Assembly: GCA_029251085.1 (NCBI GenBank)
Contig: JAQXDZ010000030.1
Span: 1 to 64,000 of the forward strand
Reading direction: 5' to 3'
Source of the DNA: Mariniblastus sp.
Lineage (GTDB): Bacteria > Planctomycetota > Planctomycetia > Pirellulales > Pirellulaceae
DNA length: 64,000 nucleotides
Below, piece after piece: positions 27,304 through 36,092 of this stretch. A program made the position numbers and the translations under genes. The stretch's first letter is position 1; the number at the start of each line of letters is the position of its first letter. The notes below the pieces were generated by a model. The model was not told the origin of the DNA, did no database searches, and saw nothing but the letters and a program-made list of their open reading frames with translations.

Positions 27304-27816
27304 ATGATGAAACTCAAAATCAACAGCCTTTCGTTTTTCTGCTTAGCGGCTCTACTTTGCGTTAGTACGCTTGTTGGCTGCAAAGAGGGTGGCTCACTTG
27401 CTCCCGTATCTGGCGTCGTAACGCTCGATGGCAAACCACTCCCCGGTATTAGGGTCACCTTTTATCCAGAACCTGCCGAAGGGAATTCGTCCCCCGGCCC
27501 TTATTCCACCGCGGTTACCGACGGCGAAGGGAACTTCTCCTTAGTAGACCGTTACGGAAACGCCGGAGCGATGGTTTGGCGACACAAGGTTGAATTTGAG
27601 TGGGATGAAATGGACGAGGCAGCTCTTTCGGATGCAATGGAAGGCGCTGACGGCGGTGGACAAGCTGACGGCACAGCCGTTGCTGCTGCCAAGGCTCAGA
27701 TGAAAAAATTCACCAAAATTCCGAAGAAGTACGAAGGGGGCGGAGCGTCACAATTCGTGGTTGATGTCCCAAGTGGTGGACTTGAGTCTTACGCCATCGA
27801 GATGACCAGCAACTAG
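27304..27816 (+). CDS. small lipoprotein with carboxypeptidase regulatory-like (transthyretin) fold
   Basis: A 170-residue exported protein. MMKLKINSL and a hydrophobic stretch end in the lipobox LVGC (Cys about 26), so it is expected to be a lipoprotein. The body opens with VSGVVTLDGKPLPGIRVTFYP, the pattern of planctomycete carboxypeptidase-regulatory-like domains, and DGEGNFSL follows. An Ala/Gly-rich segment (around 110-130) precedes the end. This family commonly sits next to DUF1559 genes, as here. Its function is unknown. A strong terminator follows. Confidence 0.8.
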   Translation: MMKLKINSLSFFCLAALLCVSTLVGCKEGGSLAPVSGVVTLDGKPLPGIRVTFYPEPAEGNSSPGPYSTAVTDGEGNFSLVDRYGNAGAMVWRHKVEFEWDEMDEAALSDAMEGADGGGQADGTAVAAAKAQMKKFTKIPKKYEGGGASQFVVDVPSGGLESYAIEMTSN

Positions 27817-27871
27817 GCTAGGCGACCCGAATCGATGGGTCCTGGCAGTTCCTCCGCACGAATGATAACTA

Positions 27872-27903
27872 AAAGAGCTCTCGATCTTCGAGAGCTCTTT
27901 TTT
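27872..27903 (+). terminator. terminator after the lipoprotein gene
   Basis: A perfect 14-base-pair stem (27872-27885 with 27889-27902, three-base loop) ends in a run of five T (27899-27903). The A-run on the left arm means it could also act in the opposite direction. This is one of the clearest terminators in the window. Confidence 0.85.
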
Positions 27904-28064
27904 ATTGACCCAATCCCTCTTTGAATCATCAACAATAAATTAATTGGTTGCTCTATTAGAGCCACGCCTTCTCAATTATGTTGTGTTTTACGAGGCGCTC
28001 TGCTAGTTCCCTAGCAAGCCAGAACAAGCGATCATTGCATACCTAAATTAGAAGATAATAAACC

Positions 28065-28328
28065 ATGGACAAACCAAAAATTGCTGCCTGTTTCCCAAAG
28101 CAAGTTGAACTAGAGGCTGGTAAAAAATACGCTTACTGCACCTGTGGCATTTCGGAAAACCAACCCTTTTGCGATGGGAAACACAAAGGAACGAACTTTG
28201 TGCCGATGGTCTTTGAGGCGACTGAAACAGAAACAGCCTATTACTGTCAGTGCAAACACACCTCCACCGCACCCAAATGTGACGGAACTCACAACACACT
28301 CGAATCTGCCGACGATTCCACAACCTAA
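28065..28328 (+). CDS. double CDGSH iron-sulfur protein
   Basis: An 87-residue soluble protein with two CDGSH-type [2Fe-2S] motifs. The first is YCTCGISENQPFCDGKH and the second YCQCKHTSTAPKCDGTH, each giving the three-Cys, one-His cluster site. Tandem CDGSH proteins are found in many bacteria, and in eukaryotes as the CISD3 type. They are thought to act in electron transfer or cluster handling. No signal peptide is seen. The gene stands alone between a terminator and the prepilin-peptidase-like gene that starts 57 bases later. Confidence 0.9.
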   Translation: MDKPKIAACFPKQVELEAGKKYAYCTCGISENQPFCDGKHKGTNFVPMVFEATETETAYYCQCKHTSTAPKCDGTHNTLESADDSTT

Positions 28329-28384
28329 TGTTTCATTTCGGCTCCCCAGCAACGGCCAATCGGCGACTCCAGTAGTGGATCAAT

Positions 28385-29605
28385 ATGGGCAAGCAAGCAA
28401 AATTCATTTTCCTCAGCAAAGCGCTTGGATGGGTCTTGCTTGCCTCAATATTCATCCTACTAATTTTAATCCCGCTGCTGACATCCACGCTATTAAGAAC
28501 ATCCCAACTCCCCGTTAGTGCATTAGAGTACTGGAGATACATCGAGTCGTCGCAGGCCGTGCTGATGAAAATCCTAGGCGTGATCTGGATTTTCTTTCTT
28601 GGGGGATGTTTTGCGAGCTTTTTAAATGTCGTCGCCTGGCGACTCCCCCGAGGCCGCGGTGTAAATGGCTCAAGCATGTGCCCGTTTTGCGAAACCGAAC
28701 TCTTGTTCAGTGACAATCTACCCGTTTACGGGTGGATTCGAAATTCAGGAAAGTGCCGAACCTGTCGTACACCCATTTCACCGCGTTACCTAATCGTGGA
28801 AGTCTTTCTCGGCTTCATTTTTCTCCTAATCGCATTTTTTGAAATCCTAACTGGTGGATCCAACCTGCCATTTCAACAGCCAAGTCAATCTCAAGGCTTC
28901 GAATATCTTCTGTTTGACCCCCAATGGAATTTGATCCAAATTGCTGCTTATCACCTAGCCCTGATCTGCCTGCTGTTCACAATCTCGCTGATTCGATCCG
29001 AACGCCTGCAAATTCCCCGGAGCGTATTTTATTGGGGACTGGGCATTGGAGTTGGATTGCCATTGATCTGGCCAGACATGACCTTGATCGCGTGGAACAT
29101 TGACACGGATCAACTGATTGAAATCGCACGTGCATCATCGACACAATTCATCACATTCGCCTACGGTTTAATCGCCGGCTCCGCATGCGGATTATTGTGC
29201 TCGTGGGCAACGTTAAATTCTAAAAGAATGCTAGATGATCGCGTCCACCAATCCACCATTGAACAATTAAACTGTGTCGACGATACCATCGCTGCCATGG
29301 CTTTGGTGGGAATTTTTCTTGGCTGGCAGGCAGCCCTATCCGTGACACTCTTCTTCTTATTCATCCAAGCAGTTTTGCTGGTGTCTACGAAAGGAAACCG
29401 AACCTCCGCCGTCACACCGTCGGCGGCTGTCTTCGTCGCGACGCTTTTACATTTAATAACTTGGCAAGGGTTCACGTACCTTCCCGTCTGGCCATCTCCC
29501 ACAGCCAACGCCGGCGGAATTGCAGTCTGTCTCGTCGCTATCCTCTCGGCCTCCGCAGGTCTTCGCAAACTTGCCGCTGCCCAACAAAATCTTCAAATTG
29601 GTTGA
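28385..29605 (+). CDS. prepilin peptidase (A24)-like membrane protein, peptidase site degenerate
   Basis: A 406-residue multi-pass membrane protein. The N-terminal half matches the prepilin leader peptidase methylase domain: FASFLNVVAWRLPRG, then four cysteines C99, C102, C124 and C127 (CPFC, CRTC) and PISPRYLIVEV. The C-terminal half resembles the A24 aspartyl protease. The first catalytic aspartate should stand in an ID(L)D...LP motif, but the sequence is SLIRSERLQIP, with R204 at that place. The second motif, normally GxGD, is CVDD with D300 kept, followed by LVGIFLGW. The protein may therefore be a methyltransferase-only or inactive relative. The DUF1559 pilin-like gene lies about 1.2 kb upstream. 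Confidence 0.75.
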   Translation: MGKQAKFIFLSKALGWVLLASIFILLILIPLLTSTLLRTSQLPVSALEYWRYIESSQAVLMKILGVIWIFFLGGCFASFLNVVAWRLPRGRGVNGSSMCPFCETELLFSDNLPVYGWIRNSGKCRTCRTPISPRYLIVEVFLGFIFLLIAFFEILTGGSNLPFQQPSQSQGFEYLLFDPQWNLIQIAAYHLALICLLFTISLIRSERLQIPRSVFYWGLGIGVGLPLIWPDMTLIAWNIDTDQLIEIARASSTQFITFAYGLIAGSACGLLCSWATLNSKRMLDDRVHQSTIEQLNCVDDTIAAMALVGIFLGWQAALSVTLFFLFIQAVLLVSTKGNRTSAVTPSAAVFVATLLHLITWQGFTYLPVWPSPTANAGGIAVCLVAILSASAGLRKLAAAQQNLQIG

Positions 29606-29677
29606 GATTCAGGCCGTGAGATTCAGTGGCAAAACCTGAGCCAGAGCACGGGAATCATTGCGGAGTACCGAAGAAGC

Positions 29678-29938
29678 CTATTCGATTTCGCCGTGTAACT
29701 CACTTAAAAGATCAAGCTCTGACTCGAGAGTCTGATCAGTTTCAATGGCAGCCCCTTGAACGCTTGGCAAGATTGTCGGCATTGGCGCATAGATTGACTG
29801 TGGTAAATTCCGCTCGGGAGTGGGCTTGGACTGCTCAGAAATTTCCCATGGATTCCCTCGGATTTTACATCCGGGCAGGGTTACCAACACTGCTAGTAAC
29901 AGTATTAAATAAGCGATTAGATTGCGTTTGTCAGCCAA
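29678..29938 (-). CDS. small predicted lipoprotein
   Basis: An 86-residue protein with a clean lipoprotein signal: ADKRN, a Leu-rich helix, then LPGC as lipobox. The start is set at TTG 29938, which has AGGA seven bases upstream. The alternatives at 29980 (TTG) and 29977 (ATG) add 14 residues before a normal signal peptide. The mature part is short, charged and proline-containing with no known domain. It lies 97 bases downstream of the SDR gene on the same strand and may share its transcript. Function unknown. Confidence 0.55.
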   Translation of the reverse strand: MADKRNLIAYLILLLAVLVTLPGCKIRGNPWEISEQSKPTPERNLPQSIYAPMPTILPSVQGAAIETDQTLESELDLLSELHGEIE

Positions 29939-30035
29939 TTTTTTTTCCTGGAAACCACTCGACCCAATCAATCTCATCAAAAAACTACTTATCAGACAAC
30001 CTCAATTTCGCAGTTACCCCATCGAAGGATTAACC

Positions 30036-30842
30036 TCAGCTTCCATTGGACTTTCTTAGTAAGAAGTCACCCAATCGTGGAGAAAGCTGTGTTATTGAAA
30101 ACAAAAGCTTCGCGTGCCAGGGCATTATCAACTCAGGCTTTCTCTTCTCGCAATGACGAACTATTTTTCGAGCGAGAAAATCAGGATCAATTCCTTTCAG
30201 CTTAACCCCGGCACCCGGTTGAGCTACCGAATCTCCCATTCCCTCCGCTTGCGAATCGTAACGAGTACCCGAATCATCCCGACGAATTGGCCCAGGACAG
30301 ACGTGTAAACAGTTTACGTTTTCTGGCCCCTCCAGACGCAATTGGTGACTAAACGCTGCCAGGCTATGCTTACTCACTGCGTAAGGCGCTACTTTAGGCC
30401 AGCCAGTCTTCGAAGCCAACGAACCGATGTTCACCACCTGCCCGGATGTCGCCTTGAGCGCGTCCATCGTCGCTAAAGTACAACGGATCGCCGAATAAAG
30501 ATTCATCTCCATAAATTCTGCATACTGCTCAACCGTGCAATTGAGCAATTCTATACGCGTCGATTTACCAACATTATTCACCAACAAATCGATTCGACCG
30601 TGCTTTTCGAGTGTGCCCCGGACAGCTGCTTCAATGCTTGAATCACTCGTGACATCCCCCTGAATCCAGTCCAGCTGAATGTTTGACTTCGCCTTCAGCT
30701 CACATACTTTTTGAAGCTTTTCTTCATCGCGAGACAGCAAAATCGCGGTAGCCCCCGCCTGTGAAAATGCGCAGCCAATCGCAAGCCCCAGACCACCAGA
30801 GCCACCGGTCACCAACACTACTTTTCCTTGCCAACTTCCCAT
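30036..30842 (-). CDS. short-chain dehydrogenase/reductase (SDR)
   Basis: A classical SDR of 268 residues. VTGGSGGLGLAIG is the cofactor loop, and RDEEKL after the second strand leaves NADPH possible. VNNVG, the serine in NIGSLAS (S141) and YAVSK (Y154, K158) complete the active site. CPGPIRRD follows, as usual. ATG 30842 is chosen over TTG 30851. The C-terminus is hydrophobic (PWHAKLLFSITQLSPRLGDF) and could touch the membrane, as in SDRs acting on lipids. The substrate is not predictable. Confidence 0.88.
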   Translation of the reverse strand: MGSWQGKVVLVTGGSGGLGLAIGCAFSQAGATAILLSRDEEKLQKVCELKAKSNIQLDWIQGDVTSDSSIEAAVRGTLEKHGRIDLLVNNVGKSTRIELLNCTVEQYAEFMEMNLYSAIRCTLATMDALKATSGQVVNIGSLASKTGWPKVAPYAVSKHSLAAFSHQLRLEGPENVNCLHVCPGPIRRDDSGTRYDSQAEGMGDSVAQPGAGVKLKGIDPDFLARKIVRHCEKRKPELIMPWHAKLLFSITQLSPRLGDFLLRKSNGS

Positions 30843-31139
30843 TATTTCCAATCAACTCAATCGAATCACTTTTCAAGTCGCTTCATCACCGGCCAAGATG
30901 CCCGTTACTTTTACACGAATAACGATGGGCGTTCGCCCCCATTGCACGCTAGCAAATCAATCGAATTAGCTCCATTTCCAAAGCCAATTTAACTAAATCA
31001 CTAGTTTTTCATCTATCTCGCTAACTTCTCTCAAGACTGCCTCTCGTCTTGCCGATGCCGATTGTATCAGGTGGGGGGTCTAGGGAAAGTTTAACGCCTG
31101 AATATGCTCTCAAACTAATTCGGAACAATCGGTAAAGCC

Positions 31140-31622
31140 ATGAGTCCAAAAGATACCCTCAAATCAGCCCTTCGCTTCACCCTACTGCTCTTTCTTGGGC
31201 TAACCACTTTTTCATCTGTTGGTTGCGTCATGTCTCAGGGCGGCTCAGTGGCAGCTCCCGAAGCACAGATACCAGTCGAAAATGCGGAGCCAACTAACGC
31301 AGAAAGGTATCGAGTCGAGATGAGCGGTGGTTTCAGCGCCGGCGAAATCTACGAAGGCGAAATTGACGGCTCACTATTTGTTCAAGACGCACTTGAGCGT
31401 TCAGGCGCATGCAAGCGGTACAAAGCGATGGACATCACTGTTTATCGGGTTGTGAAAGAGTCTGGAAAAGGCCTCAAACTGCCCGTTGAATACGAATCGG
31501 ATGGAAAATCGGTAATGCAAAACCAAAACTATGCCTTGCATCCCAATGACCGCATCGTTGTCACCAATCGGTCGAAAAACGTGATCGACAAGTTTATCGA
31601 TTCGCTCAACCCACTCGACTAG
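31140..31622 (+). CDS. planctomycete lipoprotein of unknown function
   Basis: A 160-residue predicted lipoprotein. A hydrophobic N-terminus ends in SSVGC (lipobox). The mature part begins with a Gly/Ala/Pro/Glu spacer and then shows GEIDGSLFVQDALERSGACKRYKAMDITVYR and LHPNDRIVVTNRSKNVIDKF. This order (a variable-loop beta-grasp with late NDRI) recalls SLBB-type ligand-binding modules of polysaccharide export proteins, but the match is weak. It lies upstream of the RNase P RNA on the same strand and seems monocistronic. Confidence 0.65.
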   Translation: MSPKDTLKSALRFTLLLFLGLTTFSSVGCVMSQGGSVAAPEAQIPVENAEPTNAERYRVEMSGGFSAGEIYEGEIDGSLFVQDALERSGACKRYKAMDITVYRVVKESGKGLKLPVEYESDGKSVMQNQNYALHPNDRIVVTNRSKNVIDKFIDSLNPLD

Positions 31623-31799
31623 GCTCACGCGCTTGGCCTGTCCTGACTAAATTCGCCCCTTCACTGGGTCGACGTTCCATTCGTAATCCTCGCTGACCTA
31701 TTTTGCTGATTGCCTAAGCTCGAATTCGAGAGATTACATTCACTCAGAAATTTGAAAATTCCCAGCGAATTGCTCGACTAACCGTTACACTAGTCAGCT

Positions 31800-32169
31800 G
31801 AGTTGGTCAGACGATCGCTGGCAAACCGACTGGTTTGCGAGAGGAAAGTCCGGGCTCCACAGGACAGGATGGTCGGTAACGCCGACCGATCGTGAGATTA
31901 GGGAAAGTGCAACAGAAAATAGACCGCCTGAAATTTGGTTCGCCAAAGATCAGGTAAGGGTGAAAAGGTGGGGTAAGAGCCCACCAGTACTCGGGGTGAC
32001 TCGAGTAGCTTGGTAAACCCCATCCGGAGCAAGGCCAAACAGAAAGAAGCGGTTGTCCGCCGCGTTTTAACTTTCGGGTAGGCTGCTTGAGTGCGTCAGC
32101 AATGTCGCGCCTAGATAAATGATCGTCGCCGGTGCAAACTGGCCACAGGACCCGGCTTACGACCAACTC
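31800..32169 (+). ncRNA. rnpB: RNase P RNA, bacterial class A
   Basis: This is the catalytic RNA that trims tRNA 5' ends. The ends pair as helix P1: GAGTTGGTC (31800-31808) with GACCAACTC (32161-32169). Universal core blocks are in order: GAGGAAAGTCCGGGCTCCAC (about 31840-31859), ACAGAAAATAGACCGCC (about 31912-31928), the TAAGGGTGAAAAGGTG and AGAGCCCACC blocks that follow, and ACAGGACCCGGCTTAC near the 3' end. A T-run at 32171-32176 may end the transcript. The length of 370 bases is typical of class A. Two minus-strand reading frames across it are chance frames. Confidence 0.95.
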
Positions 32170-32240
32170 GTTTTTTACTTTTGAGACGCTTAGCCACCGC
32201 TGTCCAAATAAGATCTTCCATCCCCGCAAGAGAGCCAACC

Positions 32241-32864
32241 ATGAAGAATTCTCTGTGGCCTTTTCGGATAATCCTGCTGTTCGCCACGCTAATGGGGCTG
32301 GCTTCCCTCAACACCGGCTGCGTCCCTGAGGGAAATAACCAAGTCGCAACCGATTCAACTACGATCTCTTATGAAAGCCTTGACCGGAGTACCCCTCAGG
32401 CAAGTTTTGAAGCGTTCGTCGCGGCCATCAATTCCGACAATCACGCCGCGCGACTGGCTTGCTTAACCAGCTCAGAACAGAACCGCGAAGCCGGGGCCGC
32501 CGCCATGAATCTGATGCAATTAGCCGTCAAAAGCCCAAGCGACGGTGATCGGTTTTTAAAAATCCTCGACGACCACGGGTTGACCCAAAAGGCCATCAAC
32601 CGTGCCATGTCCACCTATGGTGCCGGATCAATCGGAATGCCGGGATTCACCGAAAAGATGGGTGAAAAAATTCAAGACCTTCCCGAATTCCACAATAAGA
32701 TTTCTAAATTAGCGATCCGGCCCCCGCTCGAGGAACTCATCTTCATCTCCGCCAATCAAGAAAACAATCAGATGATCGGTCGAATCAAGATCGGCGACCG
32801 TGATGCCGCTATCACTTTTCGCCAGGTTGATGGCAACTGGCTAATTGACAGTCCAATGCATTGA
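32241..32864 (+). CDS. predicted lipoprotein of unknown function
   Basis: A 207-residue exported protein. ATG 32241 follows an AAGAGAG ribosome site. The earlier ATG 32181 would add a basic stretch before the signal peptide and is rejected. The signal ends at NTGC (lipobox). The mature half holds STPQASFEAFVAAINSDNHAARLACLT, and the end has AITFRQVDGNWLIDSP, which is how NTF2/DUF4878-like domains finish. It starts 72 bases after the RNase P RNA and ends before mutS, which is convergent. Function unknown. Confidence 0.7.
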   Translation: MKNSLWPFRIILLFATLMGLASLNTGCVPEGNNQVATDSTTISYESLDRSTPQASFEAFVAAINSDNHAARLACLTSSEQNREAGAAAMNLMQLAVKSPSDGDRFLKILDDHGLTQKAINRAMSTYGAGSIGMPGFTEKMGEKIQDLPEFHNKISKLAIRPPLEELIFISANQENNQMIGRIKIGDRDAAITFRQVDGNWLIDSPMH

Positions 32865-32964
32865 GCATGAGTGCTCTCCAAGCGGTTAGAACCTCCGGTT
32901 TCACCGCCGCAGGAATCTCCAAACTCCAAGCATAGATTCACGGATACAATCGTCTACCCTAAAC

Positions 32965-35616
32965 TTACTCGCCGGATTTCGGCAGCGCAGTTTCCGCTTC
33001 GTCTCCGAGTTCCGTCTGCCAATCATGCAGGATCTGAAGCGCGTTCATTGGTGTCAACGCATTCGCATCGAGTGATTTAATCTTGTCGACCAAGGGGTGA
33101 TGAGTTGTGCCAAAGAGAGTCATCTGGATCGGGCCAGTCGAACCGCCACCTTGCGACGTTATCATTTCACGATTTTGCTCGACCTCACCGCTCGACTCTA
33201 ACTTCTCGAGGATTTGCTCCGCCCGGCGATTGACCCAATTCGGAACTCCAGCCAACCGAGCAACGTGAATTCCATAACTTTTGTCTGCACTACCAGGAAC
33301 AATTTTGTGCAGAAATACGATCTTCTCTTCCCACTCGCGGACTGCCACGTTGAAGTTACTGACCCCGTTGAAATCCTTTTCCAATTCAGTCAACTCGTGA
33401 TAGTGCGTCGCAAACAATGAACGACAACCGATTTGATCGTGTAAATATTCAACGATCGCCCACGCGAGAGAGACACCGTCATAGGTACTGGTTCCTCGGC
33501 CAATTTCATCCAGAATCACCAAACTTCGGGAGGAGGCTGTATTTAAAATTCGAGCGGTCTCAGTCATCTCGACCATAAACGTAGATTGACCTCGCGACAA
33601 TTCATCGCTGGCACCTACTCGGGCAAAAATCTTATCAACCAATCCCAATTTCGCTTCCTTGGCGGGAACGAAGCTTCCAATCTGACCCAACAGACTGATG
33701 AGAGCCACCTGACGAATGTAGGTACTCTTTCCCGCCATATTGGGACCCGTGATCAGATGCAGGACTCCGTGTTCTTCATCGATCACCGTGTCATTAGGGA
33801 TAAACGCTCCAAGTGGTTCGATGATGTCGAGCACTGGATGTCGACCTTCGACAATCTTAGTCACACTGTCCTCGACAAACTCTGGGCGGCAATAGCTTTG
33901 CTCCACCGCCAATTGAGCTAATCCACCAATTGCGTCGAGGGTCGCAATGATCTGAGCATTCGACTTAAGCCGGGAGGTATGAGCACGCACCAATTGGCGT
34001 AGATTCTCAAATAGCCTGATTTCAAGTTCATCCGCTTTTGAATCGGCCGCCAAAACCTTTTCTTCATACTCCTTCAATTCCGGAGTAATGTATCGCTCGG
34101 CATTCTTAAGAGTCTGTTTGCGAATAAAATCGGAAGGAACTTTATCCCGATGAGAATGCGTGCATTCAAGGTAGTAGCCAAAGACTTTATTGAATCCGAC
34201 CTTCAAACTTGGAATCCCCGTCTCATCGCAAATCCGTTGTTGATAATTTGCGATCCACTGCTTCCCCCCAGCAGCGAGCTTTCTCAGCTCATCAAGTTCG
34301 CTGTCGAACCCTTCCTGAATAAATCCTCCGTCTTTGATTTGGGCAGGGCAGGGATCCACAAGCGCGGCCTCTAACTCTTCTCGTAAATCGACACATTCGT
34401 CAAGCTCCGCCTCAAGCTGCTGCAACCACAGCGTCTGACAATCAGTTAACTTTGACTTTAACTGAGGAACTGCAGCTAAGGTTTTTGCAATGTAACTGAG
34501 GTCTCTCGGAGAAGGCCGGCCGGAAGCAACCCTTGCGAGCAATCGCTGGAGATCAAAAACTCCCTTCAGATACTCTCGCAAATCGTTACGAAGCGTTTGG
34601 ACGTCACACAGCTCACCGACCGCATCTTGCCGGTGAACGATCTCATTCATTTCAGTCAACGGATTTGTCAACCAATCACCAAGTAGGCGACTCCCCATCG
34701 GGGTCTTACAACGATCAATCACACCAAACAGTGAACCTTCGCGTTGCCCAGTTCGAATGGTCTGGCTAATCTCAAGGCTACGCCACGTTGCAGAATCAAT
34801 CTCTACAAAATTTGACTGGCGGTACGCCTGTAGATGATCAAAGTGCTCGAGCGACGCCTTTTGGGTCTCACGTAAGTATTCCAAAATTCCGCCGGCAGCC
34901 CCGACAGCAAGCGGACCGAACTCGGCGATTCCAAACCCATCCAGCGACGCAACTCCCAGTTGTTTTTTCAACAACTCTTCGGACGACTGAATCCCAAAAC
35001 TCCAGTCGGGGCGACGAGTGATCATCGCATCCGGAAAAAGCTCTTTGTCAAATTCACTGAATCGATCGGGAACCAAGATTTCGCTCGCGCCCAACCGGGC
35101 CAACAAATCGACGAGTTGCTTTTGCCCAACCGACGTTACATAAAACCGCCCTGTCGACGTCTCAGCCCAAGAGACACCAAATTGACTTTCACAATCATCA
35201 CTGCCGCTTTGTTTTCCTTTAGAGAATGCCGGCAGAACCGCCACGAGGTAATTGCTTACCGCTGGATCGAGCAAAGCCTGATCGGTGACGGTGCCCGGGG
35301 ACACAATCTGAGCGACTTCCCGTTTAACAAGTCCCTTCGCCGTCTTCGGATCTTCAACTTGATCACAAACCGCGACGCGAAATCCCTGCTTGATGAGTTT
35401 TCCTAAATACGAATCAAGCTGGTGATACGGGAAGCCCGCCATCGGAATCGCGTTGGATTTGTCGCGACTGGTCAGGGTCAGCCCGAGTATCTTGGCGGCG
35501 ACTTTTGCGTCGTCATGAAAAAGCTCATAAAAGTCCCCCATGCGAAAAAAAAGCAGTGCGTCACCGCAAGCTTTTTTCGCATCGTCATACTGTTGCATCA
35601 TCGGAGTTTTAGACAT
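32965..35616 (-). CDS. mutS: DNA mismatch repair protein MutS
   Basis: Mismatch-recognition ATPase, 883 residues from ATG 35616. The N-terminal mismatch-binding domain has the FxE-type contact region in FFRMGDFYELF. The connector, lever and clamp domains follow. The ATPase end has Walker A GPNMAGKST, the Walker B block LVILDEIGRGTST and ATHYHELTEL. An upstream start at 35658 (42 bases earlier) is rejected because MSKTPMMQQYDDAK is the usual N-terminus. The C-terminal part has the helix-turn-helix dimer region (HVARLAGVP). No mutL lies nearby. Confidence 0.96.
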   Translation of the reverse strand: MSKTPMMQQYDDAKKACGDALLFFRMGDFYELFHDDAKVAAKILGLTLTSRDKSNAIPMAGFPYHQLDSYLGKLIKQGFRVAVCDQVEDPKTAKGLVKREVAQIVSPGTVTDQALLDPAVSNYLVAVLPAFSKGKQSGSDDCESQFGVSWAETSTGRFYVTSVGQKQLVDLLARLGASEILVPDRFSEFDKELFPDAMITRRPDWSFGIQSSEELLKKQLGVASLDGFGIAEFGPLAVGAAGGILEYLRETQKASLEHFDHLQAYRQSNFVEIDSATWRSLEISQTIRTGQREGSLFGVIDRCKTPMGSRLLGDWLTNPLTEMNEIVHRQDAVGELCDVQTLRNDLREYLKGVFDLQRLLARVASGRPSPRDLSYIAKTLAAVPQLKSKLTDCQTLWLQQLEAELDECVDLREELEAALVDPCPAQIKDGGFIQEGFDSELDELRKLAAGGKQWIANYQQRICDETGIPSLKVGFNKVFGYYLECTHSHRDKVPSDFIRKQTLKNAERYITPELKEYEEKVLAADSKADELEIRLFENLRQLVRAHTSRLKSNAQIIATLDAIGGLAQLAVEQSYCRPEFVEDSVTKIVEGRHPVLDIIEPLGAFIPNDTVIDEEHGVLHLITGPNMAGKSTYIRQVALISLLGQIGSFVPAKEAKLGLVDKIFARVGASDELSRGQSTFMVEMTETARILNTASSRSLVILDEIGRGTSTYDGVSLAWAIVEYLHDQIGCRSLFATHYHELTELEKDFNGVSNFNVAVREWEEKIVFLHKIVPGSADKSYGIHVARLAGVPNWVNRRAEQILEKLESSGEVEQNREMITSQGGGSTGPIQMTLFGTTHHPLVDKIKSLDANALTPMNALQILHDWQTELGDEAETALPKSGE

Positions 35617-36092
35617 AGCCAAAATGTAACAAGCTTGCCGCAGGCTTTCGAGTGGCAACTACCAATCCCCGCTAAATCAAGGGAATATTTCCCGATTAAC
35701 GGACCCCCTAATTCCTCTAATTGACAATTTTTCTATTCCAGCCAAATACCAGTTGATCACCGCCCCAGAGTGTCAATGAAGATTTCTCACCACCGGCACG
35801 AGGACAAATTCTGGCTCTCGTGCACGAATGTTTAAAATAACCCCACCAAACGGTACTAAAGTATCGACGTCAGACCTCACGAGAACATTCACTTTCGACA
35901 AAACAGGGCATCCTCAGGATGTAATTGGTTGAGCTAGGCATGGATGCTGTCTATACTAAATTTGAACGGGTAAGTGGCGATCTTGTTACTCCTGTTTCCC
36001 ATCCTCTGCCAGTTTATTTTCGGTTCACTCGAATCGTGAACTCGACCGCGAAACGGCGAGTTCTCCCTGACGCAACACCTGGAGATTTGTTC
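35617..36092. other. divergent region between mutS and the BY-kinase gene
   Basis: This region separates mutS (minus) from the tyrosine-kinase gene (plus). It holds the predicted kinase promoter at 35929-35957. In-frame codons from 35925 or 35940 extend the kinase upstream, but they overlap this promoter, so they are probably not translated. No promoter for mutS was clear. Confidence 0.4.
35929..35957 (+). promoter_or_regulatory. predicted promoter of the BY-kinase gene
   Basis: -35 TTGAGC (35929-35934) and -10 TATACT (35952-35957) lie 17 bases apart, matching the sigma-70 pattern at 4 of 6 and 5 of 6. Transcription would begin near 35964. This falls after the in-frame ATG 35940, so it favours the GTG start at 36093. 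Confidence 0.5.

Noticed and set aside
31807-32314. Minus-strand reading frames of 143 and 67 codons
   Set aside because: They lie on or across the RNase P RNA, which explains the sequence fully, and show no protein-like features.
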